The notes: generated by a model not told the origin, from the letters alone. Shown: positions 6,939 to 13,294, numbered from the stretch's first letter. The stretch: 13,676 nucleotides of DNA from Oscillospiraceae bacterium (GCA_902802215.1 CADCLH010000028.1:1-13676), one strand, 5' to 3'. Numbers and translations: made by a program.

Positions 6939-9110
6939 CGCCGTGCCGACGGCCACGGGCTGCGCCTCGGGGATGACCTCGTGCTTTCCGGGCATCGGCA
7001 GCTTCTCGCCCTCCTTCAAGGGGCCCGCGTGACGGAGCGTGGAGCGGTCGATGACGTACTCCCTGCGCTCCTTGTACTCCTGGGTCTTGCCCTCGTTCCA
7101 GTTCTGCACCGGGCGGTAGTAGCCGGTGATGCGGCTGTAGACCTCGGCGGCCTCGCCGCAGGCGGGGCAGGTGAACTGCTCGCCGGTCAGGTAGCCGTGG
7201 TTCTTGCAGACGGAGTAGGTCGGGCTGAGCGTGTAGTAGGGCAGCTTGTAGTTCTCGGCGATCTTGCGCACGAGGTTCGCGGCGGCCTGCCAGCTCGGCA
7301 GCTTCTCGCCCAGGAAGGCGTGGAAGACGGTGCCGGAGGTGTAGCGGGTCTGGAGATCGTCCTGGATGTCCAGCGCCTCGAAGATGTCCTCGGTGTAGCC
7401 CACGGGCAGGTGGGAGGAGTTGGTGTAGTACGGGGTGCCGCCGGGCTCGGCCGCGGTGATGATGTCGGGGAAGGCCTCGACGTCGTGCTTGGCCAGACGG
7501 TAGGAGGTGGACTCGGCCGGGGTGGCCTCGAGGTTGTAGAGGTCGCCGTACTGCTCCTGATAGTCGCTCAGGCGCTCGCGCATGTGGTCGAGGACCTGCT
7601 TGGTGAACTCCTGGCACCGGGGATCGGTCATGTCGCAGCGCAGCCACTTGGCGTTGAGGCCCGCCTCGTTCATGCCGACGAGGCCGATGGTGGAGAAGTG
7701 GTTCTCAAAGGTGCCGAGGTAGTGCTTGGTGTAGGGGTACAGGCCCTCGTTGAGCAGCTTCGTGATGACGGTGCGCTTGACCTTCAGCGAGCGCGCGGCC
7801 AGATCCATGAGCTTGTCGAGGCGCCTGTAGAAGTCGGCCTCGTCGCTGGCGAGGTAGGCCAGGCGCGGCATGTTCAGCGTCACGACGCCGATCGAGCCGG
7901 TGGACTCGCCCGAGCCGAAGAAGCCGCCGGACTTCTTGCGCAGCTCCCTGAGGTCGAGGCGCAGACGGCAGCACATCGAGCGCACGTCCGAGGGCTCCAT
8001 GTCGGAGTTGATGTAGTTCGAGAAATAGGGCGTGCCGTACTTGGCGGTCATCTCGAACAGCAGGCGGTTGTTCTCGGTGTCGGACCAGTCGAAGTCGCGG
8101 GTGATGGAGTAGGTCGGGATGGGGTACTGGAAGCCGCGGCCGTTGGCGTCGCCCTCGATCATGATGTCGATGAAGGCCTTGTTGACCATGTCCATCTCTT
8201 TCTTGCAGTCGCCGTAGGTGAAGTCCATCTCCTTCCCGCCGACGATCGCGGGCAGATCCTTGAGGTCCGCCGGGACGGTCCAGTCGAGCGTGATGTTGGA
8301 GAAGGGGGCCTGCGTGCCCCAGCGCGACGGGGTGTTCACGCCGAAGACGAAGGACTGCACGCACTGCTTGACCTCCTTGTAGCTGAGGTTGTCGACCTTG
8401 ACGAAGGGGGCGAGGTACGTGTCGAAGGAGGAGAAGGCCTGGGCGCCGGCCCACTCGTTCTGCATGATGCCGAGGAAGTTGACCATCTGGTTGCAGAGGG
8501 TGGACAGGTGGCTGGCCGGGGAGGAGTTGATCTTGCCCGGGATGCCGAGGCCCTGCTGGATCAGCTGCTTGAGGCTCCAGCCGGCGCAGTAGCCGGTGAG
8601 CATCGACAGGTCATGCAGGTGGATGTCGCAGTTGCGGTGGGCGTTGGCGATCTCCTGGTCATAGACCTCGCTGAGCCAGTAGTTGGCGGTGATCGCGCCG
8701 GAGTTGGAGAGGATCAGGCCGCCGACCGAATAGGTGACGGTGGAGTTCTCCTTGACGCGCCAGTCCTCGATCTTGAGGTACTTGTCCACGGTCTCCTTGT
8801 AGTTGAGATAGGAGCTCTTGGTGCTCCTGAGCTTCTCGCGCTGCTTGCGGTAGAGGATGTAGGCCTTGGCCACCGCGTCGTAGCCGCCGCGGGAGAGCAC
8901 GCTCTCCACGCTGTCCTGGATGTCCTCGACGGCGACCTTGCCGTCCTTGATCTTCGGCAGGAAATCCGCCGACACGCGCAGGGCCAGAAAGCCGAGGATG
9001 CTCTCGTTATACTCGGTCCCGGTGGCGTCGAACGCCTTCTGGATGGCGTCCGCGATCTTTTGCAGATCGAATTCGACGACCTTGCCGTCCCTCTTTACTA
9101 CCTGATACAT
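6711..9110 (-). CDS. nrdD: Anaerobic (class III) ribonucleoside-triphosphate reductase with fused C-terminal glutaredoxin-like domain
   Basis: A 799-residue glycyl-radical enzyme that reduces ribonucleoside triphosphates to deoxyribonucleotides without oxygen. Residues 1 to about 93 form the ATP-cone regulatory domain (MYQVVKRDGKVVEFDLQKI onward). The catalytic body includes Cys380-Cys381 in MCCRLRLDL. A zinc site is formed by Cys635, His638, Cys648 and Cys651, and the glycyl-radical residue is Gly663 in RITGY. Beyond that the protein continues: residues from about 725 form a glutaredoxin-like domain with Cys737-Pro-Asn-Cys740, a cis-Pro site QAPTLV and a terminal helix. I prefer the ATG at 9110 because GGGGGT lies 7 nt upstream and family members start MYQV. 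An in-frame ATG at 9125 would add MGVRD. nrdG lies 42 nt upstream and trxB follows. The fused redoxin suggests a thiol electron donor rather than formate (inference). Confidence 0.96.
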   Translation of the reverse strand: MYQVVKRDGKVVEFDLQKIADAIQKAFDATGTEYNESILGFLALRVSADFLPKIKDGKVAVEDIQDSVESVLSRGGYDAVAKAYILYRKQREKLRSTKSSYLNYKETVDKYLKIEDWRVKENSTVTYSVGGLILSNSGAITANYWLSEVYDQEIANAHRNCDIHLHDLSMLTGYCAGWSLKQLIQQGLGIPGKINSSPASHLSTLCNQMVNFLGIMQNEWAGAQAFSSFDTYLAPFVKVDNLSYKEVKQCVQSFVFGVNTPSRWGTQAPFSNITLDWTVPADLKDLPAIVGGKEMDFTYGDCKKEMDMVNKAFIDIMIEGDANGRGFQYPIPTYSITRDFDWSDTENNRLLFEMTAKYGTPYFSNYINSDMEPSDVRSMCCRLRLDLRELRKKSGGFFGSGESTGSIGVVTLNMPRLAYLASDEADFYRRLDKLMDLAARSLKVKRTVITKLLNEGLYPYTKHYLGTFENHFSTIGLVGMNEAGLNAKWLRCDMTDPRCQEFTKQVLDHMRERLSDYQEQYGDLYNLEATPAESTSYRLAKHDVEAFPDIITAAEPGGTPYYTNSSHLPVGYTEDIFEALDIQDDLQTRYTSGTVFHAFLGEKLPSWQAAANLVRKIAENYKLPYYTLSPTYSVCKNHGYLTGEQFTCPACGEAAEVYSRITGYYRPVQNWNEGKTQEYKERREYVIDRSTLRHAGPLKEGEKLPMPGKHEVIPEAQPVAVGTAESGRAILFATPTCPNCRIACSYLDKAGFAYDKLMADENAELAEKLGVKQAPTLVLPDGTKLAGAGAIKGFLNKRQ

Positions 9111-9152
9111 ATCTCTTACCCCCATCTATCTTTCGTTCTGGTAAATAGCAAA

Positions 9153-9851
9153 TCATTCCACGCCCCGCACCTGCACCGTCGGCACGATCGGCCGCACGGC
9201 GTCGGCGAGCGCGTGCATCTCCCCGGCGGAGAAAGCGCCGAGCCCCTCCGGCGTCAGCACATGGCCGGAGTCCTTGTACTGCTGCAAATAATACTCCCGC
9301 GCGCCCTCAATCCAGCGGGCCGCTCCGACCAGGCTCTCCGCCGTGTGCAGGCCCCGGACGACCGTGGTGCGAAACTCGTAATCCACCCCGCCCGAAAGCA
9401 GAAAGTCCTTCGAGCGCTCGATGGGCTTCAGGTCGAGCCCCGCCACGCCCGCGGTCTTCGCGTAGAGCTCCGGCGCGTTCTTGACGTCCATCGCCACACG
9501 GTCAACGAGTCCGGCGCGCACGAGCTCGATCAGCCGGTCGGGGAAGCTGCCGTTGGTGTCCAGCTTGATTTTGTAGCCCAGCGCGCGCACCTTTTCCAGA
9601 AAGGCGGGCATGTCCGCGTGCAGCAGCGGCTCGCCCCCGGTGATCGCCACGCCGTCGAGGATGCCGACGCGCTTTTTCAGAAACGAGAGGACCTGCTCCT
9701 CCTCGTTCTCCCGGTTCAGCTCCTCGGGCCGCACCAGCGCCGCGTTGTGGCAGAAGGGGCAGCGGAAATTGCAGCCGCCGGTAAACACCGTGCAGGCCAC
9801 GGTCCCCGGGTAATCGAGCAGGGTCAGCTTTTGCAGACCGGAGATCAGCAA
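9153..9851 (-). CDS. nrdG: Anaerobic ribonucleotide reductase activating enzyme, radical SAM (NrdG2-like)
   Basis: A 232-residue radical-SAM activase that installs the glycyl radical on NrdD. The cluster motif is Cys27-x3-Cys31-x2-Cys34 within GGCNFRCPFCHN, followed by ITGGEPLLH and KLDTNGSFPD. The opening GLQKLTLLDYPGT and the length fit the NrdG2-type activases rather than the shorter E. coli type. I chose an unusual TTG start at 9851: GAGGTG lies 8 nt upstream, the promoter's -10 ends at 9883, and the next in-frame ATG (9887) sits inside that -10. Family similarity starts right after this TTG. The frame is open to 9935, but that part would be upstream of the transcript. It is the first gene of the operon, so activase precedes reductase, the reverse of the E. 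coli order. Confidence 0.93.
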   Translation of the reverse strand: MLISGLQKLTLLDYPGTVACTVFTGGCNFRCPFCHNAALVRPEELNRENEEEQVLSFLKKRVGILDGVAITGGEPLLHADMPAFLEKVRALGYKIKLDTNGSFPDRLIELVRAGLVDRVAMDVKNAPELYAKTAGVAGLDLKPIERSKDFLLSGGVDYEFRTTVVRGLHTAESLVGAARWIEGAREYYLQQYKDSGHVLTPEGLGAFSAGEMHALADAVRPIVPTVQVRGVE

Positions 9852-9882
9852 CGTTATGTCACCTCGTTTCAATGTCCACGCT

Positions 9883-9911
9883 ATCATAGCGCCGGCGGTC
9901 GGGAATGTCAA
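9883..9911 (-). promoter_or_regulatory. Sigma-A promoter of nrdG-nrdD-trxB
   Basis: On the minus strand: TTGACA (9911-9906, perfect -35), 17 bp, TATGAT (9888-9883, five of six). The predicted start near 9876 gives a leader of about 25 nt before the TTG start codon. It is the strongest promoter match in the window. Confidence 0.85.
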
Positions 9912-9929
9912 CTTCAAAACTGTAACAAA

Positions 9930-9945
9930 ACACAAGATATAGATT
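9930..9945. promoter_or_regulatory. NrdR box 1 (promoter-proximal)
   Basis: ACACAAGATATAGATT matches the NrdR consensus acaCwAtATaTwGtgt at 13 of 16 positions. It lies 18 bp upstream of the -35. NrdR is the ATP/dATP-sensing repressor of ribonucleotide reductase genes and binds paired boxes. Confidence 0.75.
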
Positions 9946-9971
9946 CATCATTTGTTACTTGACCGGTTTTC

Positions 9972-9987
9972 ACACAAAATATAGTGT
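9972..9987. promoter_or_regulatory. NrdR box 2 (promoter-distal)
   Basis: ACACAAAATATAGTGT matches the NrdR consensus at 15 of 16 positions. It starts exactly 42 bp from box 1, four helical turns at 10.5 bp each, so both boxes face the same side of the DNA as expected for cooperative NrdR binding. Confidence 0.88.
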
Positions 9988-10011
9988 CAGCCCGGGCGAT
10001 TGCCCGGGCTG
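9988..10011 (-). terminator. GC hairpin upstream of the NrdR boxes
   Basis: AGCCCGGGC pairs with GCCCGGGCT around a 4-nt loop, extended by one C-G pair. On the minus strand it is followed by a T-containing but interrupted stretch (GACACTATATTTTG), so it is a weak terminator candidate. It could end lysC transcription or act on transcripts from the upstream candidate promoter. Confidence 0.5.
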
Positions 10012-10023
10012 GCTTTCCCGCAT

Positions 10024-10052
10024 ATAGTACCCGATTTTGCCTTGCTTTTCAA
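10024..10052 (-). promoter_or_regulatory. Candidate second promoter upstream of the NrdR boxes
   Basis: On the minus strand: TTGAAA (10052-10047, five of six), 17 bp, TACTAT (10029-10024, four of six). A transcript would start near 10017, enter the GC hairpin at once and run toward both NrdR boxes and nrdG. Confidence 0.4.
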
Positions 10053-10176
10053 GGGTCTGCGCACCCCGAACGCATTTCTTGTGACAAGTGCCGATTTTCT
10101 CCGAAGAATTGCGGAACGTTTTCTACGTTCTGACAGGGGGCGCGCAGGCAACACGGATGCCAGAAATTACCTTGGG

Positions 10177-11154
10177 TCAGAGGGCTGTGTACTGCCGCAG
10201 GACCATCTCCCGGTGGAGCAGCTTCATGGCCTCCAGCGTCCGCTCGGGAGGGAGCGTGAGCGTGACGGCGTTTTCCTCGAGGGACCCGGCCTGCACCCGG
10301 AGCCCCGCCCCGGCGAGCAGCACCGTGCTCTCCGCGAGCGCCGCCGCGTCGGCCCCCGCGCCCGCGAGGGTCAGACGGCCCTGCTCCGGCCTGCCGGCGA
10401 TCCCGGCGAAGCGGGGCCGCGCCTCGTCGGACAGGCGACGGACGACGGTCCCCGGCCCTCCGGTGAAGGAGGAGAGCAGCCGCAGCGGGACGTGGTTGGC
10501 CGCGGCCAGTTCCACGGAGCGGGGATGCAGGACCTGCGCCCCGGCGCGGGCGAGGGCCAGCATATCCCGGCAGTCCACGGCGTCGAGGCGGCGCGCCTCG
10601 GGGAGCAGGCGCGGATCGGCGGTGTAGACGCCGTCGACGTCGGTATAGATCTCGCACAGCTCCGCCTCGAGCGCGGCGGCCAGCGCCACCGCCGTGGTGT
10701 CCGAGCCGCCCCGGCCGAGGCTCGTGATGTCGCCCGCGGCGCACACGCCCTGAAAGCCCGTGACCACGGGGATGCGCCCGCGGCTGAGCTCGGCGCGGAT
10801 GCGGTCGGGCGCGATGAAGCGGATCTCGCTGCTGCCGTAGTTGCGGTCGGTGAGGATGCCGGCCTGCCAGCCGGTGAGCGACACCGCCTCCAGACCCAGC
10901 TCCCGCATCGCCATGACGAGCAGGGCGGCGGCCTGCTGCTCTCCGGTGGTCACGAGCGCGTCGAGCTCCCGCAGGGGCGGGTCGGGCAGCAGCTCATGCG
11001 CGCGCTCGGAGAGGCCGTCGGTGGTGTCGCCCATGGCGGAGACGACGACGACCAGCTCATGGCCGCGGCGGCGCTCGAGGCACAGAGCTGCCGCATGGCG
11101 CAGCCGCTCGGCGTCGGCCAGCGAGCTGCCGCCGAATTTTTGCACGATCAACAT
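10177..11154 (-). CDS. lysC: Aspartate kinase with a shortened regulatory domain
   Basis: A 325-residue aspartokinase, which phosphorylates L-aspartate with ATP in the first step toward lysine, methionine, threonine and diaminopimelate. The kinase fold is complete: KFGGSS (6-11), TTGE (69-72), GRGGSDTTA (147-155) and YTDVDGVYTADP (170-181) with substrate and nucleotide contacts. Family members usually have about 400-450 residues with two C-terminal ACT domains. Here only about 80 residues follow the kinase domain (about 245-325), enough for one ACT-like unit. Its start (FAGIAGRPEQGRLTLAG) and end (LEAMKLLHREMVL) resemble the outer edges of the usual tandem pair. The ATG follows GAGGAG at 10-nt spacing. 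It stands alone, divergent from ytvI. Altered feedback inhibition is likely but inferred. The symbol follows the family; other isozyme names are possible. Confidence 0.88.
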   Translation of the reverse strand: MLIVQKFGGSSLADAERLRHAAALCLERRRGHELVVVVSAMGDTTDGLSERAHELLPDPPLRELDALVTTGEQQAAALLVMAMRELGLEAVSLTGWQAGILTDRNYGSSEIRFIAPDRIRAELSRGRIPVVTGFQGVCAAGDITSLGRGGSDTTAVALAAALEAELCEIYTDVDGVYTADPRLLPEARRLDAVDCRDMLALARAGAQVLHPRSVELAAANHVPLRLLSSFTGGPGTVVRRLSDEARPRFAGIAGRPEQGRLTLAGAGADAAALAESTVLLAGAGLRVQAGSLEENAVTLTLPPERTLEAMKLLHREMVLRQYTAL

Positions 11155-11250
11155 AGAAACGATACTCCTCTATATTCCTCCGGCGGTGCGGCAAACGCGC
11201 CGCGCCGCGTCAAAATCCGGCTGCGGAGCGCAGAGCGCTCCGCTCGTTCC

Positions 11251-11256
11251 ATTATA
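11251..11256 (-). promoter_or_regulatory. Candidate -10 element for lysC
   Basis: A perfect TATAAT on the minus strand about 95 bp before the lysC ATG. I see no good -35 at 16-18 bp upstream, so the call is weak. A 7-bp hairpin (11225-11241) would lie at the start of the resulting leader. The leader is too short for a lysine riboswitch. Confidence 0.3.
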
Positions 11257-11280
11257 TACGGGCGCGCGCGGGTGAGTGCG

Positions 11281-11303
11281 GCCCCCGCCGGTATAGCGGG
11301 GGC
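11281..11303. other. GC hairpin in the lysC/ytvI divergent region
   Basis: GCCCCCGC pairs with GCGGGGGC around a 7-nt loop. No T-run follows on either strand, so it is not an obvious terminator. It lies upstream of both divergent genes and its role is unknown. Confidence 0.4.
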
Positions 11304-11349
11304 GAAATGCGGCAAAACTACATTATCAACATACTCGGGAGGTGCGCGC

Positions 11350-12426
11350 ATGCAGGAGAGGCTGGCGCGGGGGCTTTTGGCCCTGGTCGAAGCGGCGGCG
11401 GTCGTGGGCGCGGTCTGGCTCTCGCTGCGCTTTCTGCTGCCCTGGACGGCGCCCTTTCTGGCGGCCTGGGCGCTGGCCGCCCTGCTGGAGCCGGCGGTGC
11501 GCTTTCTGGTCCGCCGCCGCTGGCGGCGCAGCGCGGCCTCGGCCCTGTGCTGCCTGACCGCGCTCGGTCTGCTGGGCTGGGGGCTTGCCGCCCTGCTCAG
11601 CCGCGGCCTCGGCGCGGCGACGGACTTTGTACGGGAGCTGCCGGAGCTCGTGCAGACGATCGCCGCGCGCATCGCGGCGCTCGAGACGCAGCTCGAGACC
11701 CGTCTGCGCGCGGCGGGGGACGGCAGCGCCTTCTTCTTCGAGCAGGGGCTGCGCACGCTCTCGGGCGCGCTCTCGGCCCTGCCCGCGCAGGTCTCGCGCG
11801 GGGCGCTGGGGCTTCTGAGCCGGGCCGCGCAGGCCAGCCCCGACATCCTGCTCTTTCTCGTGACCGCGTCCATCGGCAGCTACTTCCTCTCGGCCTCCTT
11901 CCCGAAGGTCCGGGCCTTTCTGCTGGCGCAGCTGCCGGACGGGCTGCGGCAGCGACTGGAGGAGCTGGGGACGGATCTGAAGAACGGCTTCGGCGGCGTG
12001 CTGCGCGCCCAGCTCATTTTGATGGTCATGACCTTCTTCGAGCTTCTGACCGCCCTGCTGCTGCTGCGCGTGCGCGGCGCGGCGGGGATCGCGGCGCTGA
12101 CGGCGCTGATCGACGCCCTGCCGGTGTTCGGTACGGGCATCGTGCTGCTGCCCTGGGCGCTGGGGTGCCTGCTGCTGGGGGACGCGCGGCGGGGCGTGGG
12201 CCTGCTGCTGGCCTGGGGCGTGACCTGTCTGGTGCGCAGCTGCGCGCAGGCCAAGCTCCTGGGCGACCAGATCGGTCTGGACCCGCTGGCCTCGCTGCTG
12301 AGCGTGTATGTCGGCTGGCGGGTCTGCGGCGTCTGGGGGATGCTGCTGTTCCCGATTTTGCTGATGAGCCTCATCCAGCTCAACGCCCGCGGCGTGGTGC
12401 ACCTGTGGAAGCAGACGGAGGACTGA
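11350..12426 (+). CDS. ytvI: AI-2E/PerM-family membrane protein, YtvI-like sporulation protein
   Basis: A 358-residue integral membrane protein of the AI-2E transporter (PerM) superfamily. It has two N-terminal membrane helices (about 8-50), another at about 62-84, a charged amphipathic middle segment (90-160), and four or five further helices. The signature DALPVFGTGIVLLPWAL (255-271), followed by GLLLAWG and GDQIGLDPLASLLSVYVG, matches the YtvI branch described as sporulation integral membrane proteins. The molecular role of YtvI is not established, though some PerM-family members are Na+/H+ antiporters or small-molecule exporters. The ATG at 11350 follows GGGAGGTG at 11337. The open frame extends upstream, but only through the antisense of lysC. 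It is monocistronic, divergent from lysC. I see no clear sigma-A promoter, which could mean a sporulation sigma factor (speculative). Confidence 0.82.
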   Translation: MQERLARGLLALVEAAAVVGAVWLSLRFLLPWTAPFLAAWALAALLEPAVRFLVRRRWRRSAASALCCLTALGLLGWGLAALLSRGLGAATDFVRELPELVQTIAARIAALETQLETRLRAAGDGSAFFFEQGLRTLSGALSALPAQVSRGALGLLSRAAQASPDILLFLVTASIGSYFLSASFPKVRAFLLAQLPDGLRQRLEELGTDLKNGFGGVLRAQLILMVMTFFELLTALLLLRVRGAAGIAALTALIDALPVFGTGIVLLPWALGCLLLGDARRGVGLLLAWGVTCLVRSCAQAKLLGDQIGLDPLASLLSVYVGWRVCGVWGMLLFPILLMSLIQLNARGVVHLWKQTED

Positions 12427-12457
12427 AAGAACGCGGAGCATTTGCGCGGGAAGAGTA

Positions 12458-12486
12458 TTTACAACCGGGAGGGTATGGTATAAAAT
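12458..12486 (+). promoter_or_regulatory. Sigma-A promoter of the TPEP-repeat lipoprotein gene
   Basis: TTTACA (12458-12463), 17 bp, TAAAAT (12481-12486), each matching consensus at five of six. The predicted start near 12493 leaves a leader of about 45 nt containing the AAAGGAG ribosome binding site at 12524-12530. The promoter lies between the arms of an 11-bp inverted repeat (12440-12450 and 12506-12516). Confidence 0.75.
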
Positions 12487-12538
12487 GAAAAAAAGGAGAA
12501 CGAGACCCGCGCAAATATGAGGAAAAGGAGAGACGATC

Positions 12539-13270
12539 ATGAAGAAATCACTTGCCCTGCTGCTTGTCCTGTGCGTAATCCTGTCGCTGTGCGCCTGCGC
12601 GTCCAAGAGCGGCGGTGTGCCCGAACCGACGCAGGCTCCCGCCGCGACCGAGGTGCCGAAGGCCGAGGCGACGCCCGAGCCCACTCCTGAGCCGACCCCC
12701 GAACCCACGCCGGAACCGACTCCTGAGCCGACCCCGGAGCCCACGCCCGATCCGGAGGCGGAGGCCATGGCCGAGGTCGAGGCCGCCAGGGCGCTGTTCG
12801 ACGACGGGGAATACTATGAGGCTTTTGCGGCTGCCGTCGCGTGCAAGTCGAACTGGCCCGACACCAAAGCCGCCGAGGAGTGCGACGCCCTGACGGCGGA
12901 GATCTCCTCCGTCTGCAACGAGAGCGCGCCCGAGACCGGTACGGAGCTGGAGCGCACCTTCCAGTATCAGGGCGGCGGTCAGCTGAAGGTCATCGGCAAG
13001 AGCGGCGCGGTGCTCGTGTATGTGGCCAACGCGAAGGACCCGTCGCAGTATTCCCGCTTCTATGTCCGCGAGGGGGAGACGGGCACCATCAATCTGACGG
13101 CCGGCTCCTACAAGGTCTCCTGGCAGCTGGGCCACGTCTGGTTCGGCGAGGAGACGGGCTTCGGCATCTTTGGGGAGCCCGGCGCGCTGAAGGACGAGCT
13201 GCAATTCAACAACTCCACCGGCGGCGGCTGGGTCACCAACAGCGTCTGGACGCTGACGATCTATCCGTAA
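12539..13270 (+). CDS. Putative lipoprotein with TPEP-repeat stalk and beta-rich C-terminal domain
   Basis: A 243-residue predicted lipoprotein of unknown function. A Lys-Lys start and hydrophobic core end in LCAC, with Cys20 as the lipidation site. A Pro/Ala/Thr spacer leads to six TPEP units and one TPDP (residues 45-72), an extended stalk suited to crossing the wall. Residues of about 74-125 are helical with a TPR-like pattern (ALFDDGEYYEAFAAAV then W-x-DTKAAEECDAL). Residues of about 138-243 are rich in beta strands, Gly and aromatics, including YKVSWQLGHVWFGEETGFG. I do not recognise that domain with confidence; it resembles small beta-sandwich domains of Gram-positive surface proteins. 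The ATG at 12539 has AAAAGGAGAG upstream and its own promoter. It shares the LCAC lipobox position with the NlpC/P60 lipoprotein but is not homologous beyond the signal peptide. It looks monocistronic. Confidence 0.85.
   Translation: MKKSLALLLVLCVILSLCACASKSGGVPEPTQAPAATEVPKAEATPEPTPEPTPEPTPEPTPEPTPEPTPDPEAEAMAEVEAARALFDDGEYYEAFAAAVACKSNWPDTKAAEECDALTAEISSVCNESAPETGTELERTFQYQGGGQLKVIGKSGAVLVYVANAKDPSQYSRFYVREGETGTINLTAGSYKVSWQLGHVWFGEETGFGIFGEPGALKDELQFNNSTGGGWVTNSVWTLTIYP
12671..12754 (+). repeat. 12-bp tandem repeat encoding (TPEP)6-TPDP
   Basis: Seven 12-bp units encode Thr-Pro-Glu-Pro six times and Thr-Pro-Asp-Pro once. Third positions vary between units, so the protein repeat is kept while the DNA is partly diverged. 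Such arrays can change unit number by slippage, and they form rigid extended stalks. Confidence 0.95.
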
Positions 13271-13294
13271 AGCAATTACATAACGCACAGCAAC

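Larger units (their letters stand above)
9852..10176. other. Intergenic control region between lysC and nrdG
   Basis: This 325-bp gene-free stretch holds, from right to left on the minus strand: about 120 bp after the lysC stop in which I see only weak short hairpins, a candidate second promoter (10052-10024), a GC hairpin (10011-9988), NrdR box 2, NrdR box 1 and the nrdG promoter. It is more AT-rich than its surroundings. I see no convincing small ORF. Confidence 0.7.

Noticed and set aside
5740..7647. A long minus-strand frame of 635 codons overlapping nrdD and trxB in another register.
   Set aside because: It is Arg/Pro/Gly-rich low-complexity translation, crosses the nrdD stop and the hairpin, and has no ribosome binding site.
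5937..9962. A plus-strand open frame of about 1,340 codons antisense to trxB, nrdD and nrdG.
   Set aside because: It mirrors three well-identified genes, has shadow-like composition (Val/Gly/Ala/Asp/Leu/Glu-rich without domain patterns) and no plausible start context. GC-rich third positions commonly keep the opposite frame open.
9960..9990. A Crp/Fnr- or Rex-like site near box 2 (TTGTGTGAAAACCGGTCAAG on the minus strand).
   Set aside because: It has only loose dyad symmetry and overlaps the far better NrdR match.
10053..10176. A structured RNA or small gene downstream of lysC.
   Set aside because: Only scattered short stems (for example CCTTG/CAAGG and a 6-bp TCTGAC/GTCAGA pair) are visible, with no recognisable RNA family, T-run or convincing coding frame.
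11155..11256. A lysine riboswitch in the lysC leader.
   Set aside because: The leader is only about 90 nt, roughly half the length of a lysine riboswitch, and shows just short local hairpins.
12485..12520. An 11-codon open frame (MKKRRTRPAQI) upstream of the lipoprotein gene.
   Set aside because: Its ATG overlaps the -10 element, so it lies before the predicted transcript start and has no ribosome binding site.
12671..12754. A CRISPR-like or satellite array in the 12-bp repeats.
   Set aside because: The repeats are contiguous, in frame and encode a TPEP stalk; there are no spacers.
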